In this document: piece after piece, positions 7,559 through 15,431 of the stretch
How positions within the stretch are numbered: position 1 is the first letter of the stretch
Layout: each line of letters begins with the position of its first letter
NCBI GenBank assembly: GCA_965370495.1
Contig: CBDUUV010000029.1
Location: 1-24,788, forward strand
Reading direction: 5' to 3'
Source of the DNA: Krumholzibacterium sp965370495
GTDB taxonomy: Bacteria > Krumholzibacteriota > Krumholzibacteriia > Krumholzibacteriales > Krumholzibacteriaceae
DNA length: 24,788 bases
Notes under the pieces: model-generated
The model's database searches: none
Told to the model about the DNA's origin: nothing
Seen by the model: only the letters and a program-made list of their open reading frames with translations
Translations under genes and position numbers: made by a program

Positions 7559-8128
7559 ATGTTTTCTGAAAAACGTAGAGTTGCGTTGATGCCTGTCATC
7601 CTGACGGCCCTGTTGATGCTGGTTTTTGTGTTGGTGGCCTGTACAGGGAATCGTTCTGATGATAAAAAAACACAAAACGGGCACGTGGCTGAAATGCCGA
7701 TCAGGGATACGAATGACAAGTCGGATGTCGTGTTGAAGCGTATGGACGGCAGCATATCACGGGTCAGCGATTACAGCGGGAAGTTTCTTTTTGTTACTTT
7801 CTGGGCGTCATGGAATAACGAATCCAGAGAGATGATTCCGATAATGAGCGAAATCCAGAAAAAATTCAAAAAGAACGTGACGGTTATCGGTATTTCAATG
7901 GATACAAAAAGCATGGGAAGTCTGAAATCTTTTTTGTCGAATAATTCGGTGAAGTTCGATGTATTCGTCGATGGTGAAAGGACAGCCAACATCTTCGGAG
8001 GAGTAAAGCGTTTGCCAACGACATATATTCTGCTGAGAGATGGCAAGATAGCTAACAAGATCGAAGGGCTGAAAAAACGCAAGAACTATGAAGAAGCGAT
8101 AATTTCGCTCTATGTTCAACGCTTGTGA
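7559..8128 (+). CDS. TlpA-like thioredoxin-fold lipoprotein lacking the CxxC active site
   Basis: The N-terminus is basic (EKRR), followed by a hydrophobic stretch and a lipobox L25-V-A-C28, so the mature protein should be a lipid-anchored envelope protein. Residues about 55-187 have the TlpA/ResA/AhpC-TSA thioredoxin fold: KFLFVTFWASW (strand and active-site turn), VTVIGISMD, VKFDVFVDG, and the cis-proline loop RLPTTYILLRDGKI. Where the redox motif WCxxC should be, the sequence reads W85-N-N-E-S, so both catalytic cysteines are gone and the cis-Pro P153 remains. It therefore cannot be a standard thiol-disulfide enzyme; binding, sensing or scaffold function is more likely. It sits 4 bases after the acyl-CoA dehydrogenase stop, and its stop is within 20 bases of the sensor kinase start, so a role in sensing for the kinase is an attractive but untested inference. 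Confidence 0.85.
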   Translation: MFSEKRRVALMPVILTALLMLVFVLVACTGNRSDDKKTQNGHVAEMPIRDTNDKSDVVLKRMDGSISRVSDYSGKFLFVTFWASWNNESREMIPIMSEIQKKFKKNVTVIGISMDTKSMGSLKSFLSNNSVKFDVFVDGERTANIFGGVKRLPTTYILLRDGKIANKIEGLKKRKNYEEAIISLYVQRL

Positions 8129-8146
8129 TAGATGGAGCTGGTAGAG

Positions 8147-9454
8147 ATGCCACTGAATTTTACTCCTGATCAACTGGCGCTGATCAACCTTCTGCTGCGT
8201 ATCGCAGTGATGGCTGGTATAGTCAGCCTTTTGCTGGGGTTCAGGTTCGTGATTGAGTTTCTTGCCAGGGTGACCGTTTCGAAATCGGCCTATATCAGGC
8301 TCTTCATCCTTCTGGCTGTATTCTTTTCGCTCGGTATCGTAGTGAGAAAGATGTCCAGCCAGGCCGCGATGGACCTTGCTCTTGAAGGAGCGCTGATCGC
8401 CGGATTTCTTGGAGGCGCCTGGGTTGGGACAGGAACGGGGCTGGTCATCGGGCTCACCTGTTATTTTTTCGGTGAGACGGTAGCCCTGCCTTTTTATACC
8501 TTTGCCGGATTCTCGGCCGGAATACTGTATTCGAAGCTCGGGCAGAGGGGCGAGATATGGAATTATTCACTCAACCCTTTACTTATTATCTACAACTTTC
8601 TGGAAAGACTTTTCAGAGGCAGGCTGGACAGGGATTTTCTTCCATTTGTTCTTGTGATTGGACTGGCTCTGTTCAGGTATGATCTTCTCGACAGGTTTTT
8701 TCAAAGGGGAATGCTGTACGGATATCCGACAAGGGATTGGCTTTTTATAACGATCGACCTGATTGTTCTTGTCTATACTCTGGGAATCGCACTCAAACTT
8801 GCCAACAATGCGAGGATGGAAGTGATCATGAGGGAAGAAGAGAATCGGCTCGTCCACGCGAGACTTACCACCTTGAAAAGCCAGATAAACCCGCATTTTC
8901 TTTTCAACACGCTGAATTCAATCTCTGCCCTGATCCGTACCGATGCAGGGAAGGCGAGGGAGATGACAAGGAAACTCTCCTCGATATTCAGGAAATCGCT
9001 CGAGGATACTTCTGACACCCACTCACTTGCCGAGGAGATTACTTTTATTGACGATTACCTTTCAATTGAGAAGATCCGTTTTGGAGAAGAAAAATTAAAG
9101 ATAATAAAAGAACTCGATCCTGATTCAATCCGGTGCCAGATACCTTCGATGCTTCTGCAGCCTGTTGTGGAAAATGCAATAAAACATGGGATATCATGCA
9201 TGACCTGTGGAGGTATTATAAGAATATCTTCAAGACGCGAGAAGAGGGGGTTTGTTGTCGACGTGGAGAATGACGGGCCGCAGATGGATGATTTCGATCT
9301 TACTTCCCTTCTCAAAAAGGGTATGGGGATGAAAAATGTAGTTGAGAGACTCAGAATATTTTCGGCCGGTGAGGGAAAATTCACCATAACTCCGGTGGAT
9401 GGTGGTGGAGCCCTGGTGAGGATCTTTATACCGGATATCCTGGACAGGAGGTAA
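8147..9454 (+). CDS. LytS/YehU-type membrane sensor histidine kinase
   Basis: I prefer ATG 8147 because GGAG (8134-8137) lies 9 bases upstream; the in-frame ATG at 8132 has no ribosome site. The N-terminal half holds about six hydrophobic segments, one of which (GALIAGFLGGAWVGTGTGL) has the Gly-rich pattern of the LytS five-helix receptor domain. A linker helix follows, then the His_kinase domain of the LytS/YpdA family: phosphoacceptor H250 in KSQINPHFLFNTLNSISALI, N-box LLQPVVENAIKHG (N343), VENDGP, and the GMGMKNVVERLRIF lid. It is a membrane kinase expected to phosphorylate the LytTR regulator encoded 4 bases downstream. Family members respond to envelope or membrane state or small metabolites such as pyruvate; the signal here is unknown. 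Confidence 0.9.
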   Translation: MPLNFTPDQLALINLLLRIAVMAGIVSLLLGFRFVIEFLARVTVSKSAYIRLFILLAVFFSLGIVVRKMSSQAAMDLALEGALIAGFLGGAWVGTGTGLVIGLTCYFFGETVALPFYTFAGFSAGILYSKLGQRGEIWNYSLNPLLIIYNFLERLFRGRLDRDFLPFVLVIGLALFRYDLLDRFFQRGMLYGYPTRDWLFITIDLIVLVYTLGIALKLANNARMEVIMREEENRLVHARLTTLKSQINPHFLFNTLNSISALIRTDAGKAREMTRKLSSIFRKSLEDTSDTHSLAEEITFIDDYLSIEKIRFGEEKLKIIKELDPDSIRCQIPSMLLQPVVENAIKHGISCMTCGGIIRISSRREKRGFVVDVENDGPQMDDFDLTSLLKKGMGMKNVVERLRIFSAGEGKFTITPVDGGGALVRIFIPDILDRR

Positions 9455-9458
9455 GGGG

Positions 9459-10232
9459 TTGCATATCAAGGTGTTGATAGTCGATGACGAACAGCTTGCG
9501 CGTGACGAGATTAGATTCCTCCTGGGCGGGCGGGAAGGCATCGAGATTGTCGGTGAAGCGGGAGGTGGAGAGGATGCGGTCCGGATGACCCTGGAAATGA
9601 AGCCCGACCTTATCTTTCTTGATATTCAGATGCCTGTCATGGATGGATTCCATGTAGTCCAGACCCTGATGGAAAAAGAAGAACTGCCTCTCGTGGTTTT
9701 TACGACCGCGTACGATCAGTATGCCATCAAAGCATTTGAGATCAACGCGATCGATTATCTTCTCAAGCCGATTGAAAAAGAACGCCTGACCGAAGCAATC
9801 GAGCGTGCCGGGGAGATGCTGCCGCGACGCGACGAATATCTCGAGAGGATCAGGAAGCTTACCAGGAACATCAAGATAGGTACTCGTTTCCTTCCCCGCC
9901 TGGTGATCCGTAAGGGTGATAAGGTGGAGCTTGTCGAATTGGAAAAAATAGCCATGTTGCACAAAACCGGTTCCTGGGTGACAGCTTATACAGATGATGG
10001 GACATTCGAGTCCAACTACGGTGAAATCGACGAGATCGAGGTCCAGATAGACCCGAGACTTTTCATACGCCTCGGGGCGGAGTATCTGGTCAATCCGAGA
10101 AAAATCGTCCAGATTGTACCATGGTCTGGCGGAAACTATATTATGACACTGGACGATCTGGAGAAAACAGAGATACGCCTGCACAGGTCCCAGGCACAAC
10201 TCCTCAAGAACAAGGTCGAGGGTGTTTTTTAG
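9459..10232 (+). CDS. LytTR-family response regulator (AlgR/AgrA type)
   Basis: The TTG start at 9459 follows AGGAGG (9446-9451) by 7 bases; that site overlaps the end of the kinase gene, so translation is likely coupled. Receiver domain residues 2-120: acidic pair D9/D10, phosphoacceptor D55 in IFLDIQMPVMDG, T83 and K103 (YLLKPIEKERL), so all catalytic positions are intact. The C-terminal LytTR DNA-binding domain spans about 145-255 (PRLVIRKGDKVELVELEKIA, FIRLGAEYLVNPRKIVQIVP, LHRSQAQLLKNK). This is the cognate regulator of the preceding LytS-type kinase. LytTR proteins bind short direct repeats ahead of target promoters, but no clear pair of such repeats was found ahead of the operon. Confidence 0.93.
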   Translation: MHIKVLIVDDEQLARDEIRFLLGGREGIEIVGEAGGGEDAVRMTLEMKPDLIFLDIQMPVMDGFHVVQTLMEKEELPLVVFTTAYDQYAIKAFEINAIDYLLKPIEKERLTEAIERAGEMLPRRDEYLERIRKLTRNIKIGTRFLPRLVIRKGDKVELVELEKIAMLHKTGSWVTAYTDDGTFESNYGEIDEIEVQIDPRLFIRLGAEYLVNPRKIVQIVPWSGGNYIMTLDDLEKTEIRLHRSQAQLLKNKVEGVF

Positions 10233-10242
10233 AGGGGCTTTT

Positions 10243-10282
10243 CGGGAGTTTCCCGGTAGTGGGCGCCGATGGTGTTTTTTTT
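10243..10282 (+). terminator. Hairpins and T-run after the LytTR gene
   Basis: A perfect CGGGA-GTT-TCCCG stem (10243-10255) is followed by a weak second stem (CGCC / GGTG) ending in an eight-T run (about 10275-10282). The T-run makes this a plausible intrinsic terminator, although the stem next to it is short and includes a wobble pair. Confidence 0.4.
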
Positions 10283-10330
10283 AAGGGGCCTTGAGTTTGT
10301 TGATGGAGTTTTCCAGGAGGTTTTGCTGTT

Positions 10331-11701
10331 TTGGATCAGCTTTTTGATGTGGTTGTCCTTGGGGGTGGCCCTGCGGGGTATCCTGCCGCGATCAGGGCTT
10401 CGCAGCTTGGCGGGCGGGTCTGTCTTATCGAAAAGGATTCACTCGGGGGTGTGTGTCTTAACAGGGGTTGTATCCCTACTAAAACGATGCACGCTCTGGC
10501 ACATCTGATAGAGTTGGCAGGGACCGGTAGTGACGCGGGTGTTTCCGGTACGATCATACCAGACGCCAAAAATCTTTTTGCTCACAAGGAAAAAGTAGTA
10601 AGAAGCCTTGTTGCCGGTGTGGGAAAGCTTCTCAAGGGAAGAAAGGTCGAGGTCGTCAAGGGAACCGGACGGATAATGGGCCCCGGAGAGATAGAAATAG
10701 AAGGGGCCGGAATCGTCAGGGGCAGGAAGATAATAATAGCCACAGGCTCCTCGGAGATCGAACTCCCTGGCCTTGCTTTTGATGGTAAGCATATTCTCAG
10801 CAGCGCGGACCTTCTCGATCTTGGAAGGATTCCCGGCAGCATGGTAATAATCGGCGGCGGAGTGATAGGATGTGAATTCGCGTCTATCTTCAATGCCTTT
10901 GGAACCGATATCACGATAGTCGAGATGCTTCCTTCCCTGATTTCCACTGAAGATCTTCATGTCATCAGGTTCTTTCAATCCTTCATGAAAAAGAAAGGGA
11001 TCAGCCTGAATCTCGGGACAAGGGTAGAAGAACTGAAAGTCATCGGCGGCGGAGTGGTTGCCAGGCTCGACAGCGGTGATGAGATATCCGCTGAAGTCGC
11101 TCTCGTATCAGTAGGGCGAAGGCCTGATATGACAGGTATTGGCCTCGAGGATGCCGGCATAAAGATTGAAAAGACTGGAATATCGGTCAACAGCCGGATG
11201 GAGACATCCGCAGATGATATATATGCAGCTGGTGATGTGGTAGGCGGGTATCTCCTTGCTCATGTCGCGACAAGGGAAGGGATCATCGCGGCGGAGAATG
11301 CTCTTGGAGCGTCCCGGGAGATCGATTACTCGTCGGTGCCATTTACAACATATACACTTCCCGAGATATCACATGTCGGTCTGACGGAGGCGGAGGCAAA
11401 AGAGAAAGGTATCGATATCGCCACGGGAAGGTTCCCCTTCGCGGCGAATGGAAAGGCGAAGGGGCTCAGGGAAGAAGAAGGATTCGTCAAATGGGTGGCG
11501 TCGAAGGCAGACGGCAGGATTCTCGGGCTGCATATCATAGGGCCGCAGGCGACGGAGCTCCTGGCAGCAGGTATACTTGCGCTGGACAAAGGTATGACAG
11601 TGGATGATCTCGCGTCTGTTATCCTGCCGCACCCTACTCTTTCGGAGGCTCTTGGAGAGGCTGCCGAAGGGGTCGAGGGTAAGGCTATTCACCTTCTGTG
11701 A
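10331..11701 (+). CDS. lpdA: Dihydrolipoamide dehydrogenase (E3)
   Basis: FAD/NAD flavoenzyme that reoxidises dihydrolipoamide of 2-oxoacid dehydrogenase complexes or the glycine cleavage system. The TTG start at 10331 is supported by AGGAGG (10315-10320), 10 bases away. Visible features: FAD-binding GGGPAGYPAAIRASQLG (about 11-27), redox-active cysteines C42 and C47 in GGVCLNRGCIPTK, second nucleotide fold VIIGGGVIGCEFASIFNAFG (about 172-191), the FAD motif DDIYAAGDV, and the dimer-interface catalytic pair H434/E439 in HPTLSEALGEA. Length 456 is typical. No E1/E2 genes are adjacent; the upstream gap has a probable terminator, so it is likely its own transcription unit. Mercuric or glutathione reductase is less likely because the CLNRGCIPTK and C-terminal motifs fit E3. 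Confidence 0.93.
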   Translation: MDQLFDVVVLGGGPAGYPAAIRASQLGGRVCLIEKDSLGGVCLNRGCIPTKTMHALAHLIELAGTGSDAGVSGTIIPDAKNLFAHKEKVVRSLVAGVGKLLKGRKVEVVKGTGRIMGPGEIEIEGAGIVRGRKIIIATGSSEIELPGLAFDGKHILSSADLLDLGRIPGSMVIIGGGVIGCEFASIFNAFGTDITIVEMLPSLISTEDLHVIRFFQSFMKKKGISLNLGTRVEELKVIGGGVVARLDSGDEISAEVALVSVGRRPDMTGIGLEDAGIKIEKTGISVNSRMETSADDIYAAGDVVGGYLLAHVATREGIIAAENALGASREIDYSSVPFTTYTLPEISHVGLTEAEAKEKGIDIATGRFPFAANGKAKGLREEEGFVKWVASKADGRILGLHIIGPQATELLAAGILALDKGMTVDDLASVILPHPTLSEALGEAAEGVEGKAIHLL

Positions 11702-11802
11702 TGATACGTCTTGCGATATAGCATGGAATACTATCCGGTGGAATCTATCTGGTTTCAGAAAACAGTTTAATATCGGCAATCTACTTTGTAAGGGAGGATA
11801 TG

Positions 11803-14463
11803 ATGTCCGGAACAATAATGAAAAACAGCTTGCTCGCTTTGGCCATCGTGTTGGTACTGAGCTGTCCTTTTTCACAGGGTATCTGTGATGTGGAAGTGGA
11901 GTTACTTCCGGGCGGCCCGGAAGTAATATACCAGCCTCATCCGGAATCCGCGGTTGTATGCCTTACCGTCGCGGTAGCGGCGGGGTCGGTGTATGAATCT
12001 CCGGAGACGAGGGGGGTAACACATTTTCTCGAGCATCTTTGTTTCGACGGGACTGAACGTTTTACACGCGAGGAGATGAGTGGATGGGTGGATGATGTTG
12101 GAGGGTTTCTGAACGCGTTTACGCGGAAAGAGACAACGGTCTATTTCATGTTAGTCGATCGGGGGTATCTCGAACATGCGATAGAGATCCTGTCACAGAT
12201 GCTGCTGCATTCTGTTTTTCCTTCCGGTGAACTCGAAAAAGAAAGAAAGATTGTTCTTGAAGAAATTCGTCATACAATGGATAGCCCGGCTCAGGAGAGA
12301 AGCCGGTATGTTGACAGGTACCTGTACAGGGGCAGTGATCTTATCGAGCCGATTCTCGGTTATCCCTCGACGATTGCAGAGATAAGCAGGGAACAGATCA
12401 TCGAGTATTACAGGCAGGCCTACACGCCGTCAAGGATGAGGATCATCCTGACGGGCGGTTTTGACAGGCTGCAGGCGCGGGGATGGATCAGAGATTATTT
12501 TATTACTGGTAAGGGGCACGCTGCTGCGGGCCGGGAGGCCGGTTATGTACTGGCACGCGAAAAAAAGTCGCAGCCAGGAAAGAAAGTGAAAGCAGCCGGA
12601 GAATATATTTCCACTCCGCGGTGGAGCCGTGAAATTACATCAAGGAGCAGCAGGGAGTTCAAAACAGGGTTCGAGATACTGGTTCCGGTGCCGGGAGTCG
12701 ATGATAAGGGGTTTTCGGCGGTCTTGCTTATCGAGGAAATACTTGGCAGTGACGATTCGCCCCTTGCGGAAAAGCTTGAAAGGTTATCGTTGCCCCCGGC
12801 AGATGTTTACCTGGAAGTCCACAGGGGTTTTTCGGCACTCAGGTTTCAGTTTGATTCACTTGCTGATATTGAAAATGGCCAGTCAAAGGTCATAGAGCTG
12901 ATCAAAGAGCTCTCGTCGTGGAAGCCTTCCAGGAAAGTTGTAGAAGATGCGCGCACTTCGTTCCTTTCTTCTGACGCGTTGAGCAGGGAAAAGTATCATT
13001 TCTATATCATGCTCGAGGGAGAAAGGATCGCCATGTTCGGCGAGAAATACCTCTTCGCGAGCAACGAGGGTGTCAGAAATACCGGTCAGGAGGATATCCG
13101 GAAGGTATTTTCCGGTTATTTCAAACCATTGTATTTCAATGCCGTCTCGATCGATGATCGGCCCGTACGAAGAGTATCTGCCGGGGGAGTTTCAAAATTG
13201 GTATCGAGGACCCTTGATAACGGTTGCGTTATTGCTTCCTCGAAAAGGTCGGGATCGGATATAGCCGCGGTGCATATTCTCGTAAGAGGCAGAAGCTGCC
13301 TGGATGATGAGTTTTTCCCGGGCATAACGGTCGTACTCAATGCTGTTCTCGAGAACTCAAAGGAAGGTAAAAAACTTTCTGCAAGGCTCAGGTCGATCGG
13401 TGCTTCCGTTCAGTGGGCGGATAATCCATATATCCCCATGGATGATTACTACCTTAACCATTCATGGTCGTTTATCAGGCTGCAGGCCCCGGCGGACAGA
13501 ATCGGTGAGGCGGCCGAGCTTCTTGCCCGCCATTTGTCTGATTCTGGTATCACTGACGAAGACCTCAGCAGCGTGGCGATGGGGCTCAGGAGAGAACTTA
13601 TGGTAAGATCGGGCTCGGCCCAGGGAAGGCTGACTTCGGTTATGAGAAAACGTCTTTTCGGAGAACATATATATTCACGCTCTGTATTTCCGGGGATGTC
13701 CAGGCTTGCGGAAGTATCTGTTGAAGATCTGACCAGGTTCAGGCGCAGAAGCCTTTGCGGCTCGAATATCATCGTCACTATGGTTTCTCCACTGGAGCCT
13801 GGTGAGGCCCTTGATATGCTTGAAGGGATCTTTTTCAATCTAAGAACAGGGGAAAGGGTGGAGTGCCCGGTGGTTACAGATACGGTCGTGGCGGGAATGT
13901 ATGAGGAAAGCATCGATAAATCAGGAGCATACCTGGCTGCCGGCTGGTTGATTGCCGACCCCTCCGCGGCTGAAACGGCAGCCGTCATAGTGGCATCGGA
14001 GATTCTCAGCAGAAGGATGCAGCTCGAGATCAGGGAGGTCCAGGGGCTTGCCTATTCCACAGGCTGCTATGCCAGGTATCACCAGGGGGCTGTATCGGTG
14101 ATGGCTTCCGTTGGTACCAGGAAGGAAAATCTGGATAAGGCAACGAAAGCTCTAAAAAATGAAATAACAAGTCTTTCGGAAAAACCGGCAACGGTTGAAG
14201 AGACAGGCATCGCAAAGAACCGTTTGCTCTCGAGGTTAGCTCGCCGGGAGTTGTCCAGTATCAATGAAGCATTCTCTATGGGACTAGACCTTTTCTTCGG
14301 GGGAGGCGAGAGGTGGAGTACACTGATAGAGTCGGTAAGCGACAGGGATGTTGAAGCTGTGATCAGCGGTTTGTTCCTGGGTGAAAAGATGGTGTTCGTG
14401 AGGATGATACCCGAGGATGGAATTGAAAAGAAAAAAGCGATGCCGATGCGTATGATGAAATAA
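11803..14463 (+). CDS. Secreted M16 (pitrilysin/processing-peptidase family) zinc peptidase, two-domain
   Basis: I chose ATG 11803 because GGGAGG (11792-11797) is 5 bases upstream; ATG 11800 would leave only 2. A signal peptide follows (hydrophobic to about residue 20); VLSC could be a weak lipobox, so lipid anchoring is possible. The catalytic half has the inverted zinc motif H74-F-L-E77-H78 and the third ligand E154 in KERKIVLEEI, the right distance of about 76 residues. The second half (from about 460) repeats the M16 fold without HxxEH, and ends in a typical segment (QLEIREVQGLAYSTGCYAR). One active and one inactive M16 domain in a single 886-residue chain is the classic arrangement for clamshell peptidases that degrade or process peptides in the periplasm. 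No partner M16 gene is needed or seen nearby. Confidence 0.92.
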   Translation: MSGTIMKNSLLALAIVLVLSCPFSQGICDVEVELLPGGPEVIYQPHPESAVVCLTVAVAAGSVYESPETRGVTHFLEHLCFDGTERFTREEMSGWVDDVGGFLNAFTRKETTVYFMLVDRGYLEHAIEILSQMLLHSVFPSGELEKERKIVLEEIRHTMDSPAQERSRYVDRYLYRGSDLIEPILGYPSTIAEISREQIIEYYRQAYTPSRMRIILTGGFDRLQARGWIRDYFITGKGHAAAGREAGYVLAREKKSQPGKKVKAAGEYISTPRWSREITSRSSREFKTGFEILVPVPGVDDKGFSAVLLIEEILGSDDSPLAEKLERLSLPPADVYLEVHRGFSALRFQFDSLADIENGQSKVIELIKELSSWKPSRKVVEDARTSFLSSDALSREKYHFYIMLEGERIAMFGEKYLFASNEGVRNTGQEDIRKVFSGYFKPLYFNAVSIDDRPVRRVSAGGVSKLVSRTLDNGCVIASSKRSGSDIAAVHILVRGRSCLDDEFFPGITVVLNAVLENSKEGKKLSARLRSIGASVQWADNPYIPMDDYYLNHSWSFIRLQAPADRIGEAAELLARHLSDSGITDEDLSSVAMGLRRELMVRSGSAQGRLTSVMRKRLFGEHIYSRSVFPGMSRLAEVSVEDLTRFRRRSLCGSNIIVTMVSPLEPGEALDMLEGIFFNLRTGERVECPVVTDTVVAGMYEESIDKSGAYLAAGWLIADPSAAETAAVIVASEILSRRMQLEIREVQGLAYSTGCYARYHQGAVSVMASVGTRKENLDKATKALKNEITSLSEKPATVEETGIAKNRLLSRLARRELSSINEAFSMGLDLFFGGGERWSTLIESVSDRDVEAVISGLFLGEKMVFVRMIPEDGIEKKKAMPMRMMK

Positions 14464-14469
14464 TATTTA

Positions 14470-14498
14470 TTGACCCGATTCATGATTTTTTATATATA
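14470..14498 (+). promoter_or_regulatory. Good sigma-70-type promoter for the ferredoxin gene
   Basis: TTGACC (14470-14475), 17 bases, TATATA (14493-14498), within an AT-rich stretch about 40 bases ahead of the ferredoxin start. It is the best-scoring promoter by eye in the window and implies a short leader and strong, separate expression of the ferredoxin. Confidence 0.6.
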
Positions 14499-14538
14499 GG
14501 ATAAGAATTTGTTTTCATCATTATCAATGGAGGAAAAG

Positions 14539-14712
14539 ATGACTCATATAATTTCTGACGAGTGTATCAGCTGCGGTGCCTGTGAACCTGAATGCCCTGT
14601 CGATGCTATCTCCGAGGGTGATGACAAGTATGTAATCGACGCTGAGCTGTGCACAGACTGCGGTGCCTGTGTTGAAGTCTGCCCGACAGAAGCTATCTCA
14701 GAGGCGGAATAG
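14539..14712 (+). CDS. 2[4Fe-4S] ferredoxin
   Basis: Small electron carrier of 57 residues. ATG 14539 is the true start: GGAGG (14529-14533) lies five bases upstream and the protein then begins MTHIISDEC as clostridial-type ferredoxins do; a longer in-frame TTG at 14509 lacks a ribosome site. Cluster ligands are C9, C12, C15 with C48 (cluster I) and C38, C41, C44 with C19 (cluster II), in CISCGACEPECP and CTDCGACVEVCP. The protein is very acidic and has only a short connecting loop, the Clostridium type rather than the Allochromatium type. It has its own promoter. Its redox partner is not evident; neither neighbour needs a ferredoxin, except perhaps the QueH iron-sulfur reductase encoded convergently just downstream. 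Confidence 0.95.
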   Translation: MTHIISDECISCGACEPECPVDAISEGDDKYVIDAELCTDCGACVEVCPTEAISEAE

Positions 14713-14821
14713 GTTTCTTTGAATCATTATTGGAAGCGTGTTTTTACGAAACGGGTTTTTCGGGAATCGCAGATAGAATAAAATAACAGATTATTTAACG
14801 GTCATGGCTGTGGGACGGGCC

Positions 14822-15406
14822 TTATGAGGGTTCAGCGCGGCGGCGGCCGTTTTTTCTTTCTTTTGCCTCTTTCAGGCTCAGCATGCACCCGCAGTAATCA
14901 TGAAGGGTAAGCCCGAGTTCACAACTCTTCTCGACGCTGATTTTGAACCCGTCTTTTTTCTTGAAATCCTCATCAAGGAAGGTGATTCCATACTGTCTGG
15001 CCGCAGCCTGTCCCTCTTCTACTATGCGTTTGTGGATCTTGTGAGGGCTTACAGACAGAGTTGTAGTAAAGGTATCAAAACCCAGCTCTACCGCTTTTGC
15101 GGCGGTTTCTTCCAGCCGCATGCGGTAACATACCCAGCATCGTTTGCTTTTCTCCGGCAGGTGACGGAAAGGTTCGATGCATTTCCACCATGAATCCGGG
15201 CTGTATTCCCCTTCGTACAGGGTGATTCCCGCTTTAGAACATACGAGTCTCATTTCGCCGAGCCTCAGAAGGTATTCTTTCCCTGGCTGGATATTCGGGT
15301 TGTAGTAAAAAGCGGACACATCGTATCTGCCGGAAAGATACGACAGAACATGGCTGGAGCATGAAGCGCAACAGGTATGGACAAGTATTTTCTTTTTGGA
15401 AGCCAT
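14822..15406 (-). CDS. queH: Epoxyqueuosine reductase QueH (DUF208)
   Basis: Cobalamin-independent enzyme that reduces epoxyqueuosine to queuosine, the last step in making the modified wobble base of tRNAs with GUN anticodons. The 194 residues show the family signatures in order: HTCCASCSSHV (C12, C13, C16), YYNPNIQP, RCWVCYRMRLEETA (C90, C93), TTTLSVSPHK, DFKKKDGF and DYCGCMLS (C172, C174). Adjacent C12-C13 and C90/C93 are the likely metal/iron-sulfur cysteines. It lies 25 bases downstream of the M23 peptidase gene on the same strand and is probably co-transcribed with it. No strong ribosome site is visible before the ATG. The last 15 residues are basic and probably disordered. No other queuosine genes are in the window. 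Confidence 0.92.
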   Translation of the reverse strand: MASKKKILVHTCCASCSSHVLSYLSGRYDVSAFYYNPNIQPGKEYLLRLGEMRLVCSKAGITLYEGEYSPDSWWKCIEPFRHLPEKSKRCWVCYRMRLEETAAKAVELGFDTFTTTLSVSPHKIHKRIVEEGQAAARQYGITFLDEDFKKKDGFKISVEKSCELGLTLHDYCGCMLSLKEAKERKNGRRRAEPS

Positions 15407-15431
15407 CTGTGTATTATGGTGCCATTGTCAA

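Noticed and set aside
8132..8146. ATG 8132 as start of the LytS-type kinase
   Set aside because: No ribosome site ahead of it; GGAG at 8134-8137 suits ATG 8147 instead.
10221..10294. Imperfect direct repeat (GGTGTTTTTT-AGAGGGGC and GGTGTTTTTTTTAAGGGGC) 50 bases apart
   Set aside because: Low-complexity T/G runs; the first copy is partly coding. Not distinctive enough to call a repeat element.
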